From Prevotella sp. E13-17 (GTDB taxonomy: Bacteria; Bacteroidota; Bacteroidia; Bacteroidales; Bacteroidaceae), in the NCBI RefSeq assembly GCF_022024035.1, contig NZ_CP091787.1, forward strand, positions 992,001 through 1,056,000: a stretch of 64,000 nucleotides of DNA, in the 5' to 3' direction. Positions within the stretch are counted from its first letter, which is position 1. Each line of letters starts with the position of its first letter. This document shows, piece after piece, positions 18,352 through 27,438 of the stretch. The notes below the pieces were generated by a model. That model was not told the DNA's origin. It ran no database searches and saw only the letters and a program-made list of their open reading frames with translations. The position numbers and the translations under genes are program-made.

Positions 18352-18810
18352 ATGGGAGAATTTTTCGGAAGCATTTATTGTTGGCTTGAGGACTTCTTTG
18401 GACTCGAATTAGCAGACTATCTTTGGGGACAGTCGTCTCCAGAGCAACAGAGTAACATGTACATTGGTATTGGGCTATCGATGCTATGTATTACATTCTT
18501 TATGGTGGTAACCTACTACTATGTAGTTAATCATCCTCGACTAAACAACTGGTGGGGGTGGTTAATTTTTGCTGGTGTAAACGCTGCGATTAACTTTGTA
18601 GTTGGCTGGCAGTGGGTTCTGAAAGACTATTATGATGGGCTAATGGTTGCTGAAAGCGCAACTACCGGCAAAATGGAAGATCTGCATATTTACGAATCAG
18701 ACATTCTGGCCTTTGGCGTTACAAACATGATAGATGCTATTCTTGCCTTCTTGATTCTCTCTTACATTATCAAGTGGTGGAGTTCTAATTGCTCTCGTGC
18801 ACCTTTCTAA
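18352..18810 (+). CDS. Small polytopic membrane protein of the accessory operon
   Basis: This 152-residue protein has three or four hydrophobic helices: about 39-60 (IGIGLSMLCITFFMVVTYYY), 68-85 (WWGWLIFAGVNAAINFVVGW) and 123-143 (MIDAILAFLILSYIIKWW). I do not recognise a family. It starts 14 bases after the VWA-like gene and ends 18 bases before the tubulin-like gene, so it is within the operon. It could anchor the cytoplasmic tubulin-like or actin-like partner at the membrane; this is inference from order only. Confidence 0.7.
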   Translation: MGEFFGSIYCWLEDFFGLELADYLWGQSSPEQQSNMYIGIGLSMLCITFFMVVTYYYVVNHPRLNNWWGWLIFAGVNAAINFVVGWQWVLKDYYDGLMVAESATTGKMEDLHIYESDILAFGVTNMIDAILAFLILSYIIKWWSSNCSRAPF

Positions 18811-18828
18811 CTTCAAACAATTTCAATT

Positions 18829-20226
18829 ATGGCTAAATTATATATATTTGGTATAGGGGGTACAGGCGCTCGTGTCCTCCGTTCTTTTACAATGATGATG
18901 GCTTCTGGTGTAAACATTGGTTCTGATGAGATAGTGCCAATTATTATTGACCCAGATGCTTCCAATGCTGATTTGACACGAACAGTTGCCCTGATGAACA
19001 ACTACAGAGCCGTACACTCAGAATTGACTTTTACAAAAAAGAATGAATCCCAATTCTTTAGAAAAGAACTGTCTCAGATTCTAGTTAATTACACTTTGCG
19101 CATTAACGATACTGATGACAAAACCTTTCAGCAGTTTATCGACTTGGCGTCCATGGAGAAATCATCACAAGCGATGATGAGAATGCTATTCTCAGAAAAG
19201 AACTTGGCTTCGTCTATGGATGTTGGTTTTAAGGGGAACCCCAATATCGGAAGTGTTGTGCTAAATCAAATTGTCGATTCAGATGACTTCCAGGATTTTG
19301 CTAATAATTTTGAATCAGGCGATAAGATATTTATCATTAGCTCAATCTTTGGTGGAACGGGCGCAAGTGGTTTTCCTTTGCTGTTAAAGACTCTCAGAAC
19401 AGGAACTTCGTTTCCTAATAATGATTTGATAAACAAAGCTGAAATAGGAGCCATTACTATTCTGCCTTACTTTAAGCTAAAGAATGATGACGAGAGTGAA
19501 ATAGACTCTTCAACATTTATATCAAAAACAAAATCCGCTTTAGCTTACTATGAGAACAATATAAGTAAGAATGGTTCTATTGATGCCATCTATTTCTTGG
19601 CAGATAATATGACCAATACTTATGAGAATCATGAAGGTGGCTCTGCTCAACAAAATGATGCACATCTCATTGAATTTCTTGCTGCTACAGCTATTGTGGA
19701 TTTTAGTAACAAAACTCATCAGAACACAACGAACAAAGAACTTGGCCTAAAAGATGTAACTGGTGGAGCCATTACATTCGATTCCTTCTATGACAAACAG
19801 AAAAAGATGCTCTTTGCCCCACTCACAGAATTTATGATGATGGCAAACTGCTTAACACACAAAATGAGTTATTACTCTTCGAAGGATTTCAATGCCAATA
19901 ATGACAATTTTAATGGTTTATACAATTCTTCTTTCATGTCTGAATTGCAATCGATGGCTGCTTTGTTTATTGAATGGTTAGACGAAATGAAAAGGAACAA
20001 ACGTTCTTTGGATTTGTTTAACCTCAATTCAAAGGATAAACCTTTCGATATTGTAACAGGATGTAAGCCAAAGAAAATTGTAAGTCTGAAGTCGGATTAC
20101 GACCTAGTTACAGATAGACTGAATTCTGCTGTGAAAAAATGCCAAAGTAACGACAATAATGACAAATTCCTGGAGATGTTCTATCTTGGCATGTCAAAAC
20201 TTTTTAATGAGAAATTTAATGCGTAA
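18829..20226 (+). CDS. Tubulin/FtsZ-like GTPase (Tubulin_2-like)
   Basis: This 465-residue protein resembles bacterial tubulin-like proteins (Pfam Tubulin_2 type). The N-terminus has a nucleotide-binding loop, IFGIGGTGARVLRSF (6-20). The tubulin signature-like FGGTGASGF occurs at about 174-182 after a beta strand (IFIISS), as expected for the glycine-rich T4 loop that holds GTP phosphates. The length fits tubulin/FtsZ relatives. No signal peptide, so cytoplasmic. FtsZ/TubZ relatives polymerise with GTP, but many Tubulin_2 members are uncharacterised and polymerisation here is not proven. It lies five bases before the gene with an actin-like domain, placing two cytoskeleton-type NTPases side by side. 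Confidence 0.75.
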   Translation: MAKLYIFGIGGTGARVLRSFTMMMASGVNIGSDEIVPIIIDPDASNADLTRTVALMNNYRAVHSELTFTKKNESQFFRKELSQILVNYTLRINDTDDKTFQQFIDLASMEKSSQAMMRMLFSEKNLASSMDVGFKGNPNIGSVVLNQIVDSDDFQDFANNFESGDKIFIISSIFGGTGASGFPLLLKTLRTGTSFPNNDLINKAEIGAITILPYFKLKNDDESEIDSSTFISKTKSALAYYENNISKNGSIDAIYFLADNMTNTYENHEGGSAQQNDAHLIEFLAATAIVDFSNKTHQNTTNKELGLKDVTGGAITFDSFYDKQKKMLFAPLTEFMMMANCLTHKMSYYSSKDFNANNDNFNGLYNSSFMSELQSMAALFIEWLDEMKRNKRSLDLFNLNSKDKPFDIVTGCKPKKIVSLKSDYDLVTDRLNSAVKKCQSNDNNDKFLEMFYLGMSKLFNEKFNA

Positions 20227-20231
20227 CCACT

Positions 20232-23200
20232 ATGTCTAAAGTATTCAGATTATATAAAGAAGGAACCACAACCTATCAGGGGTGGAATGAAAGCCCCGCA
20301 TTTCCTTACAATTCAAATGCACGAGATACTATTGAAGATCCAGATGGTGCCAGTGCAAAAAACGAGATAACATCAATACCGTCACCTTTTGCCAGAATAG
20401 ATTTAGTTAAAACAGCATTCAGGGAAGTTTGCCGTAGAGCGACTAAAGATATAAAAGAACTGGATGGTAATACCATTTATCACAAGATGGTGTCTGATTC
20501 CTTGGATGTTGGAGAGATATTCTTTAATATAGACAAGTTTAAGGAAAAAATAGAAATCATCACTTGGGATCCATCGTCAATGATACCTGTACTTAAAAAT
20601 GACAACAACGTCAGTCATTTCTATGTTGCAGACGCATTGGACAAATATCTGCAATCGGATGCCAAGACTTATAATTTCGGTCAATTACAGAACATCTACC
20701 TTCTTAACTATACGAAAGGTCCTGATGAACTAAATATTATTGGCGCAACTTCTCCTGCTACCCTCTTCTTTAGTGGCGCTAATAACCTTGAATATATACA
20801 AGACATATTCTTTGCAAATAATGACCGTCCTTTTGATGGCGATTATGTAGCCCTATACAATCGTGATTTTGATTATATTAAGGCATGGTGGACATTGCGA
20901 AAGACGATTCCGTCCTTCTCAAATCTCTTTCCAGAAATTGAGTCCTACCTGAATCTGACATTTAAAGCCATTTCAGACCAACAGATTAAGAACAAATTAA
21001 ATGCTATAACGTCGGCATCAGCGAAGGATTTTGATTTTATTGATGTACAAACACATCAGCAAAGCAATCAGGTTGAAGTGCTTGGAACCGTCTTGTTTAA
21101 GAAAAAGGGCAAAGCTGAAATAGAAAACGAGTTCACGATTCGCCCAGAGCGGAATATCGTAGGAGTCAAACCCCTTGTACTCCCTGTTGAATCTGGTAAC
21201 AAGTATTCAAACCTTCAGTATGCTAATGGTGTATGGGGTAATACGAACAAAGCACCATATAAGCCAATAATAGCAGACATTGAGAGAAGAACACTCCCTT
21301 ATGATGGCTCTGTATACTCGTATCTTACAATAAGTGATTTTCTTGAAGACACGATAGTCAAAGTTCCTCATAGCCTTAATAAAAAGTACTTCTTTAACGG
21401 AAACTTGAATGAGGAAGAAGAGATGACATCATTCCTACTCCCCATCAAACCCTTGTATTTCCGTTATTTCTCTATAGAGACATTGAATTCTACAATGCCA
21501 GATGGGAAACTTGCTTTTGAAATGGAATCCGTAGCAGGAGGCTCTGTGAACGTAATTATCCGTATTCCTATCACAGGTAATGGTAACATCAACTACATCG
21601 AATATCAACGTATCTATTATGCGCAGCGCCAAGCTGACGTTTCGGAGACTCAGAATTCCGGTGGTATGACAACCTTCGACTTTACTGGTCTGGTAATGCC
21701 CAGTATGAAGTTCCAGAACGAAGAGGATGCAATATATACCGTATCATGCGTTAGCACCTTCTCCAATCAGTTCCGATTCGATTTCTATCGTGAGAGTGAA
21801 ATTATACGCGACATACCTGTAGATTGTAGAAATCAGGAAAGAGGCCTTTTCGATTTTAAGGCAGAAACATATACTATCCAAAATAATAATTTTGACTTTA
21901 TTAGAGTTTCCAACAAGGGGGGAATTAGTAATGTTATCATCCCCAACTTCCTTACGCATCAAAATTTGGAAGATTTTGAATTTGCAATTGACTTAGGAAC
22001 ATCTAACACACACATTGAGTTCAAGAAAACTGACAATAACGGTTCAGAATCATTCAATTATAAGGAGTCTGAGGCTTTATTTGGACTATTTTTTGTACAA
22101 TCCTATCGTGAAATACAGGGAAAACTCATTCCCTTGGATTTGATTGATGAAAACGACTTAATAGTACGTGATTTCATTCCTGTTGCAGTTGGGGACGAAT
22201 CTGATTTCTCTTTCCCAACTAGGACAGCTTTGTCATACGCTAAATCTACTGATTGGACAGAGAAATTGAGAACATTTGGCCTGATAAATTTCGATATTAC
22301 TTACAATAAGAAGTTAGGTATTGCATATAATGCTAAACCAATGGTAAATATTAAATGGAGTAGCAAACCAAATGCCCAGTCTGCAATGCAAGCGTACATA
22401 CGCAATATCATGATGATCATTCGTAACAAGGTGATTGCCAACAACGGCAATCTTGCCAGAACAAAAATTACATGGTTCTATCCGAATAGCATGTCTCCAC
22501 GCCGGCTTTCTCAGCTAAAGAATGCATGGAATGATTCATATTCAGAATTGTTCAATCGGGATGGCGCTACAAGAAACATCTCTGAGTCGGTTGCTCCAAT
22601 CCAGTTCTACTTCCGTAGATATGCGACTGCAACGAATCTTGTTAATGTTGATATTGGTGGAGGAACTACAGACATTGCTTTTTCATCTAACGGCAAAGTG
22701 GAATATATCACCTCTTTCAAATTCGCTGCAAACTCTCTTTTTGAGGATTCCTTCTCCGATATTAACCCGAATAATGGTATCGTGGACTGGTTTAAGAATG
22801 ATATTCTTGGCCTCCTTCAGTCGAAGCCAGAGTTGAACGAACTTGTTAATATTTTTAACAGCAACTTGGGACAGCCTGCGAACATGGCCTCCTTCCTATT
22901 CTCGCTGAAAGACAATTCTGCTACGAAGAGTCTTGCCCAAAACAACATTGACTTCAACAAGATTCTACAAAATGACACGAAGTTTAAGTTGGTATTCATC
23001 ATCTTCTATACTGCAATCGTCTATCACATTGCACAAATAGTCAAAACAAAGGGATTGAAAGCACCACGACACATCGCATTCAGTGGTAATGGTAGTAAGA
23101 TTGTTGGCATTATTTCATCCGATCCAAAGATTCTTGGTAAATACACCAAAGTAATCTTTGAAAAAGTGCTTGGCACAGAATACGAATCAGCCCTTGATAT

Positions 23201-23663
23201 CCTCGGTTTGGAACAAGGATCAAATCCCAAAGAGTCCACCTGTAAGGGTGGCTTGATTGCAACCGAAGCCTATGAGGAAGAACCGGAGACTCTTATCCTG
23301 CGTGATTCTTCTGGAAAACTTGCAAATGTCAATGACACATACGCTTCCATTTCTGATACTCATAAGGCTGAAATTGTGAAGACAGTCAAAGACTTCTTCA
23401 GATTTGCGCTGACAGATATTCCATCAGCATTCAATCTGGACAACAATTTCGGTGTTGACAACGTGACAATGAAGATTGCAAAAGAAGAGTGTACAAAGGA
23501 TTTGGAAACTTACCTTGACAAGGGTATAGAACTCTCTATCAAAGAGTCTGGCAACAAGGACAACCCAATCGAAGATGCTATATCATTCTACCCGATTAAA
23601 GGTGTCCTGCAGTCTCTTTCAAGCAAAATTCATGAGTATTATTTAGAAAATCCAAGCAAATGA
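20232..23663 (+). CDS. Large protein with C-terminal Hsp70/actin-like ATPase domain
   Basis: The product has 1143 residues. The first ~580 form a beta-rich region I cannot assign. From about 583 there is an actin/Hsp70-fold ATPase with all the main signatures: phosphate-1 FAIDLGTSNTH (Asp587), phosphate-2 VDIGGGTTDIAF (Asp807 to Asp814) and the adenosine motif HIAFSGNGSKIVGII (about 947-961). There is no signal peptide or clear membrane helix, so it is probably cytoplasmic. The stop overlaps the next ATG by 4 bases. Actin-fold ATPases act as chaperones, sugar kinases or filament-forming proteins; the large unique N-terminal half and the tubulin-like neighbour point to a specialised machine rather than a general chaperone (inference). 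Confidence 0.8.
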   Translation: MSKVFRLYKEGTTTYQGWNESPAFPYNSNARDTIEDPDGASAKNEITSIPSPFARIDLVKTAFREVCRRATKDIKELDGNTIYHKMVSDSLDVGEIFFNIDKFKEKIEIITWDPSSMIPVLKNDNNVSHFYVADALDKYLQSDAKTYNFGQLQNIYLLNYTKGPDELNIIGATSPATLFFSGANNLEYIQDIFFANNDRPFDGDYVALYNRDFDYIKAWWTLRKTIPSFSNLFPEIESYLNLTFKAISDQQIKNKLNAITSASAKDFDFIDVQTHQQSNQVEVLGTVLFKKKGKAEIENEFTIRPERNIVGVKPLVLPVESGNKYSNLQYANGVWGNTNKAPYKPIIADIERRTLPYDGSVYSYLTISDFLEDTIVKVPHSLNKKYFFNGNLNEEEEMTSFLLPIKPLYFRYFSIETLNSTMPDGKLAFEMESVAGGSVNVIIRIPITGNGNINYIEYQRIYYAQRQADVSETQNSGGMTTFDFTGLVMPSMKFQNEEDAIYTVSCVSTFSNQFRFDFYRESEIIRDIPVDCRNQERGLFDFKAETYTIQNNNFDFIRVSNKGGISNVIIPNFLTHQNLEDFEFAIDLGTSNTHIEFKKTDNNGSESFNYKESEALFGLFFVQSYREIQGKLIPLDLIDENDLIVRDFIPVAVGDESDFSFPTRTALSYAKSTDWTEKLRTFGLINFDITYNKKLGIAYNAKPMVNIKWSSKPNAQSAMQAYIRNIMMIIRNKVIANNGNLARTKITWFYPNSMSPRRLSQLKNAWNDSYSELFNRDGATRNISESVAPIQFYFRRYATATNLVNVDIGGGTTDIAFSSNGKVEYITSFKFAANSLFEDSFSDINPNNGIVDWFKNDILGLLQSKPELNELVNIFNSNLGQPANMASFLFSLKDNSATKSLAQNNIDFNKILQNDTKFKLVFIIFYTAIVYHIAQIVKTKGLKAPRHIAFSGNGSKIVGIISSDPKILGKYTKVIFEKVLGTEYESALDILGLEQGSNPKESTCKGGLIATEAYEEEPETLILRDSSGKLANVNDTYASISDTHKAEIVKTVKDFFRFALTDIPSAFNLDNNFGVDNVTMKIAKEECTKDLETYLDKGIELSIKESGNKDNPIEDAISFYPIKGVLQSLSSKIHEYYLENPSK

Positions 23664-24595
23664 AAAAGATATTAAACACCATTATATATATAGCTATCAT
23701 CATGGCTGTATCTTCCTGTAGTTTTTTTGAGGAAGACAAATCTCAAAAAGACTCCAAGGAGATATCTTCAATTGAAGGGCTAGCTCCAGAAATAAAAGCA
23801 CACATTGTGGAACAAGACTCTTTAATGAAAGATCTAGTGAATAAAGTAGATACTTTAGCAGTAGCTCTTAATCAAGTTCAAAAAGGGAATTCTGAATTAA
23901 GAGAGAAAATTGAGAATATTGAGAGTCCTAGAAGCACATGGGCATGGATGTCTATGGGTGCCATAGTTCTATCGATAATAGCACTCTTTTTGGCACTCTT
24001 TAGGCGGGGGTTGGACGAACATGAAGTCCGTGCTGTAGTAGGTGACCGTTTGGATAGCTCTCGGAGAATAAAGGAATTGATTTTCAATGTCAATAGCCTC
24101 ATGAATGAAGCACAACGTAATTCTCAAAACACATCTTCAAGTTCTTCCAATTTATCAAGTAGCATAGAAAGTCGCATTCAAAAATTAGAAAATACATTGC
24201 AGGAAGTTGTAACGTATTTGAATTCTCAAAAACCTATACTAACTCACCAGCAGACCTCTTATGGATATTCTAATTCTCAGCAAGAAAGGACATCTGAAGT
24301 AATCCGTGCTGGTTATGCAAATATTAATACAGGTAAATATTTTACTAAGATTTTGGATTCGAGTCAGGAAACGTGTGTGTTCTCCATCAAGTTCAAAAAT
24401 GAGAAAAAAGGTGAATTTACAATTATCTCATTAGATAAAATAAAATCTAGAAATGGATGGCAGGAAGTTGTTGAATATACGGGTTCAATAGAAGATGCAA
24501 CCAGTTTCAAGGAAATCGAAAAAGGTATCTGCGAAAAGTATGATGAAAACACTTGGGAAGTTACAAAAAAACTTAAAATCAGACTACTGAAGTAA
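23660..24595 (+). CDS. Coiled-coil protein with lipobox and internal membrane helix
   Basis: This 311-residue protein starts with a hydrophobic stretch ending in a lipobox-like IIMAVSSCSFF (Cys20), then a coiled-coil region (about 40-90), a strong membrane helix (about 94-114, MSMGAIVLSIIALFLALF) followed by RRG, and a second coiled coil (about 125-190). The C-terminal 100 residues are charged and mixed alpha/beta. If the cysteine is lipidated the N-terminal coil is periplasmic and the C-terminal part cytoplasmic, so the protein would bridge the membrane; alternatively the first segment is just another helix. The family is unknown. It overlaps the actin-like gene (ATGA) and sits one base before the MotA-like gene, which argues for joint function. 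Confidence 0.7.
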   Translation: MKKILNTIIYIAIIMAVSSCSFFEEDKSQKDSKEISSIEGLAPEIKAHIVEQDSLMKDLVNKVDTLAVALNQVQKGNSELREKIENIESPRSTWAWMSMGAIVLSIIALFLALFRRGLDEHEVRAVVGDRLDSSRRIKELIFNVNSLMNEAQRNSQNTSSSSSNLSSSIESRIQKLENTLQEVVTYLNSQKPILTHQQTSYGYSNSQQERTSEVIRAGYANINTGKYFTKILDSSQETCVFSIKFKNEKKGEFTIISLDKIKSRNGWQEVVEYTGSIEDATSFKEIEKGICEKYDENTWEVTKKLKIRLLK

Positions 24596-24596
24596 A

Positions 24597-26207
24597 ATGT
24601 CACAATTAGTACTAGTAATTGTTGCACTTATTATTGTGCTACAGATATTCTTTTTCGTGAAGAATGTGCTCCGTATGCGAGAGTACAAAAAAATCTTCGC
24701 CGAGGAAAGATCCTGGGGTATAGCTCATAATCCCGAAACAAAATTTGTCTCTGGCATTTTTGGAAGCGGTAACAATATTTTTGAATCCATCAAGGACTCA
24801 ATCAACAAATACCTTGAAAACAATTCAGGTTCTGTTATTGATTTCTCGCTCCTTAAGGATGCCGTAGATCGCCATTGCGATTCTGTTGAGAATGATATCA
24901 ATACCCTTACGCCGACACCACTGTATTGTGGCCTTGCAGGAACAATGGCAGGCGTAATTGTTGGCTTAGGTTCGCTTATAACAACCGGAAGTATTACAGA
25001 CCTACTTTCATCAGGCTCAGATGACTTTGGTAGTGCCGCAAACGGAGTAAACGATTTGCTCTCAGGTGTGGCATGGGCTATGCTTGCAAGCATCATGGGT
25101 ATTTTGCTCACTACAATAGCCTCCCTTCTATTCAAGAGATATAAACTACAAGGAGAATCAGGAAAGAATACATTCCTTGCATGGTTGCAAGCCAAATTGT
25201 TGCCAGAGTTACCTTCTGATACTTCTGATGCTCTCAACCGTTTGGTTAAGAACCTCAACAAGTTCAATAATACGTTTGCAGAAAACACTTCATCATTGCG
25301 TGGCGCTTTGCGAGAAGTAAACGAATCCTATAGAATTCAAGGCGATATTATCAAAGCCGTGCATGACATGGATGTGATGAAGATGGCTAAGGCCAACGTG
25401 CGTGTACTTGAAGAACTAAAGGAATGTACAGACAAACTTGAACAGTTTAATGGGTATTTGAACGATATTCACGGCTATACTGATGCCATCCACACATTCA
25501 CAACACAATTTGAACAAGAGGCAAACCGATTGCATGTTTTGGAGGAAATCCAGCAATATTTCTCACGCCACAAAGCTGAAATCGCTAAGGATGCGGCAGA
25601 TTCCGATGTGGCTCTAAGAGATGCCTTACGTTCATTAAGGGAGTCATCGGAGTCAAATTCAAAGGAACTTAATAGTATATTTGTTCAGCAGGCGGAAGAC
25701 TTTAAGCGAATATTAAAGGAAGAGAAAGAGTCCTTTGAGCAAGTTAACGAAGATTTAAAAGCTCAATTCTTAACTCAGCTCAAGGAAATACCAATGCTTG
25801 AGAAAAAACTTGCAGATGTGGCAGAAATTCCGCAGAAAATTGACGATATGATTGTCAGACTTGAAGAATCAAATAGCCAGTTATATTCAAACTTCATATT
25901 CTCTACGAGGGAGACGCTTCTTCAATATGCCAAAGCAAGTAAAAAGAATATGGATAACGATTCCAGTACCTCAGCACCAACAACTTATAAGACAAGCTGG
26001 GTTGTCATTGTTTGCGCAATCTTGATAGCAATAGCCTGTACAGCAAATACTATTCACAACATATGGTTTGCTGACAAGATAAAAAAAATGCATGCTACTG
26101 AGCAACAAAACAATAATTATCAGGATTCGTTTGCTCCTGATTCTATTATTCCTGATTCTATTGCGAATGATACTACTGCAATAGATTCTATGGCCAAATT
26201 ACAATGA
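24597..26207 (+). CDS. MotA/TolQ/ExbB-like proton-channel protein with long coiled-coil tail (ZorA-like)
   Basis: This 536-residue inner-membrane protein has an N-terminal helix (4-20), then the MotA/TolQ/ExbB core: LYCGLAGTMAGVIVGLGSLI (109-128) and VAWAMLASIMGILLTTIASL (158-177). A long helical tail of about 280 residues follows in the cytoplasm (for example LRSLRESSESNSKELNSIF). Unlike typical MotA or ZorA, there is another hydrophobic segment near the C-terminus (466-491, SWVVIVCAILIAIACTANTI), then a short tail with PDSI repeats. The next gene is a MotB/OmpA-like partner, so together they should form an ion-driven stator-like unit. The architecture resembles ZorA of Zorya phage defence. 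A motor or force-transmitting role is inference from the family. Confidence 0.85.
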   Translation: MSQLVLVIVALIIVLQIFFFVKNVLRMREYKKIFAEERSWGIAHNPETKFVSGIFGSGNNIFESIKDSINKYLENNSGSVIDFSLLKDAVDRHCDSVENDINTLTPTPLYCGLAGTMAGVIVGLGSLITTGSITDLLSSGSDDFGSAANGVNDLLSGVAWAMLASIMGILLTTIASLLFKRYKLQGESGKNTFLAWLQAKLLPELPSDTSDALNRLVKNLNKFNNTFAENTSSLRGALREVNESYRIQGDIIKAVHDMDVMKMAKANVRVLEELKECTDKLEQFNGYLNDIHGYTDAIHTFTTQFEQEANRLHVLEEIQQYFSRHKAEIAKDAADSDVALRDALRSLRESSESNSKELNSIFVQQAEDFKRILKEEKESFEQVNEDLKAQFLTQLKEIPMLEKKLADVAEIPQKIDDMIVRLEESNSQLYSNFIFSTRETLLQYAKASKKNMDNDSSTSAPTTYKTSWVVIVCAILIAIACTANTIHNIWFADKIKKMHATEQQNNNYQDSFAPDSIIPDSIANDTTAIDSMAKLQ

Positions 26208-26216
26208 TGTGATGCT

Positions 26217-26894
26217 ATGGTAGAAAAGAGAGAATCATTCTTTTGGACAAGCTATTCGGATTTGATGACAAGTCTGTTCTTCATCATGCTAACTTTATTC
26301 GTGTTGGTCATTGTTCTATTGCATAAACGAATGGAAGCAACAGAGAGGCAACTTGAAGAGATTAAGAAAGTAGAGGCTTCTACCAAAGAACTTGAAAGCT
26401 CAAAGAACTTTGCCTATAAAGCAGAATATAAGAAATACGTTCTGGATGTCAGGTGTTTCTTTGAGGCCACGAAATACCAACTTGCAGATTTACAAGCAGA
26501 CACTACACGCCTACATCAAGCAGGAATGGAAATCAAAGAGTTCTTAGATAGAAACAGTGCGAATCAATATCTGCTCATTATTGAAGGACAAGCATCACGC
26601 AATTCAACACGCCTTACTGATGACAATTATGACTATAGTTTCCAAAGAGCTCTAACGCTTATGAAATTCTGGAAAGATGTGTGTATGATAGATTTTGGCG
26701 GCAATTGTGAAATTCAAATTGCGGGAAGTGGCGATGGTAGATACAATTTTGGATATACCGGTGGAGAGGGCACAGCGCGTTTTAATCTACTGGATGGCAC
26801 GTTGATGCGAGAGCGAGGAGAGAAAGAGAAAGATAACCAAAGATTTGTTATTCATATAATTCCCAAAAATATCATAGAAAATGAAGAAAAATAA
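26217..26894 (+). CDS. MotB/OmpA-like partner (ZorB-like)
   Basis: This 225-residue protein pairs with the MotA-like protein. The N-terminal helix carries the MotB-type motif SYSDLMTSLFF (12-22) with the acidic residue Asp15 at the start of the membrane segment, the position of the proton-binding Asp in MotB. After a linker comes an OmpA-like peptidoglycan-binding fold: YLLIIEGQASRNS (about 119-131) and NYDYSFQRALTLMKFW (about 138-153), a variant of the usual GHTD...RA pattern. The C-terminus is basic and charged. The start codon lies 9 bases after the MotA-like gene. Length and order match ZorA-ZorB and MotA-MotB pairs. No nuclease or helicase gene of the Zorya type follows. Confidence 0.82.
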   Translation: MVEKRESFFWTSYSDLMTSLFFIMLTLFVLVIVLLHKRMEATERQLEEIKKVEASTKELESSKNFAYKAEYKKYVLDVRCFFEATKYQLADLQADTTRLHQAGMEIKEFLDRNSANQYLLIIEGQASRNSTRLTDDNYDYSFQRALTLMKFWKDVCMIDFGGNCEIQIAGSGDGRYNFGYTGGEGTARFNLLDGTLMRERGEKEKDNQRFVIHIIPKNIIENEEK

Positions 26895-27438
26895 AATATT
26901 CATTTTACTTGTATTGATACCATGCATAATATTTGCATTATCATTATCATCATGTGCCCATAAATCAGGCCGTCATGGTCGCGACAATAACCGCAGTCGT
27001 ACAACGATAGCTAAAATCCAAAATAACGACAGAAGAGAGCGCAAAGTTGGTGGTCACACTAAGGTTAGCATGCGCAAGGAAGGTGGAGTCTATCTTGTGC
27101 CTATTACTGTTAATGGTTTAAATCTTGATTTCATATTTGATACAGGTGCATCAAGTATCAGTCTGTCATCAGCAGAAGCAATGGTGATGCTAAAACAAGG
27201 GCAGATTACGCAAGATGACATTTTGGGACAGCAACAGTTTAAAGATGCTACAGGCGGTGTCTCTGTAGGAACAATTGTTTTGCTCCGCATGGTTCAAATT
27301 GGTGACATCACTCTTGAAAACGTTGAAGCGACCGTTGTCGATAATATTCAGGCACCATTGCTTCTTGGTCAAACCGCATTGGCAAAATTTGGCAAAGTGA
27401 CTATAGATTATAATCATAATACGATAGAATTCAACTAG
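26881..27438 (+). CDS. Retropepsin-like aspartic protease lipoprotein
   Basis: This 185-residue protein has a lipoprotein signal with lipid Cys25 (FALSLSSCAHKSG) and a single-domain retroviral-type aspartic protease fold: VNGLNLDFIFDTGASSISLS with catalytic Asp87-Thr-Gly-Ala, a flap region with GQQQFKDATGG, and the second hydrophobic motif APLLLGQTALAKFGKV near the end. Such clan AA proteases work as homodimers. It would act in the periplasm on the inner or outer membrane. It overlaps the MotB-like gene by 14 bases, so it belongs to the operon and is its last clear member. Possible substrates are the periplasmic parts of the operon's own membrane proteins (speculative). Confidence 0.85.
   Translation: MKKNKIFILLVLIPCIIFALSLSSCAHKSGRHGRDNNRSRTTIAKIQNNDRRERKVGGHTKVSMRKEGGVYLVPITVNGLNLDFIFDTGASSISLSSAEAMVMLKQGQITQDDILGQQQFKDATGGVSVGTIVLLRMVQIGDITLENVEATVVDNIQAPLLLGQTALAKFGKVTIDYNHNTIEFN

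Noticed and set aside
24597..26894. Straight call of a Zorya defence system
   Set aside because: Only the ZorA/ZorB-like pair is present; no helicase or nuclease subunit of the known types accompanies it.
24597..26894. Flagellar MotA/MotB
   Set aside because: There are no flagellar genes, and the long tail and extra helix do not fit flagellar MotA.
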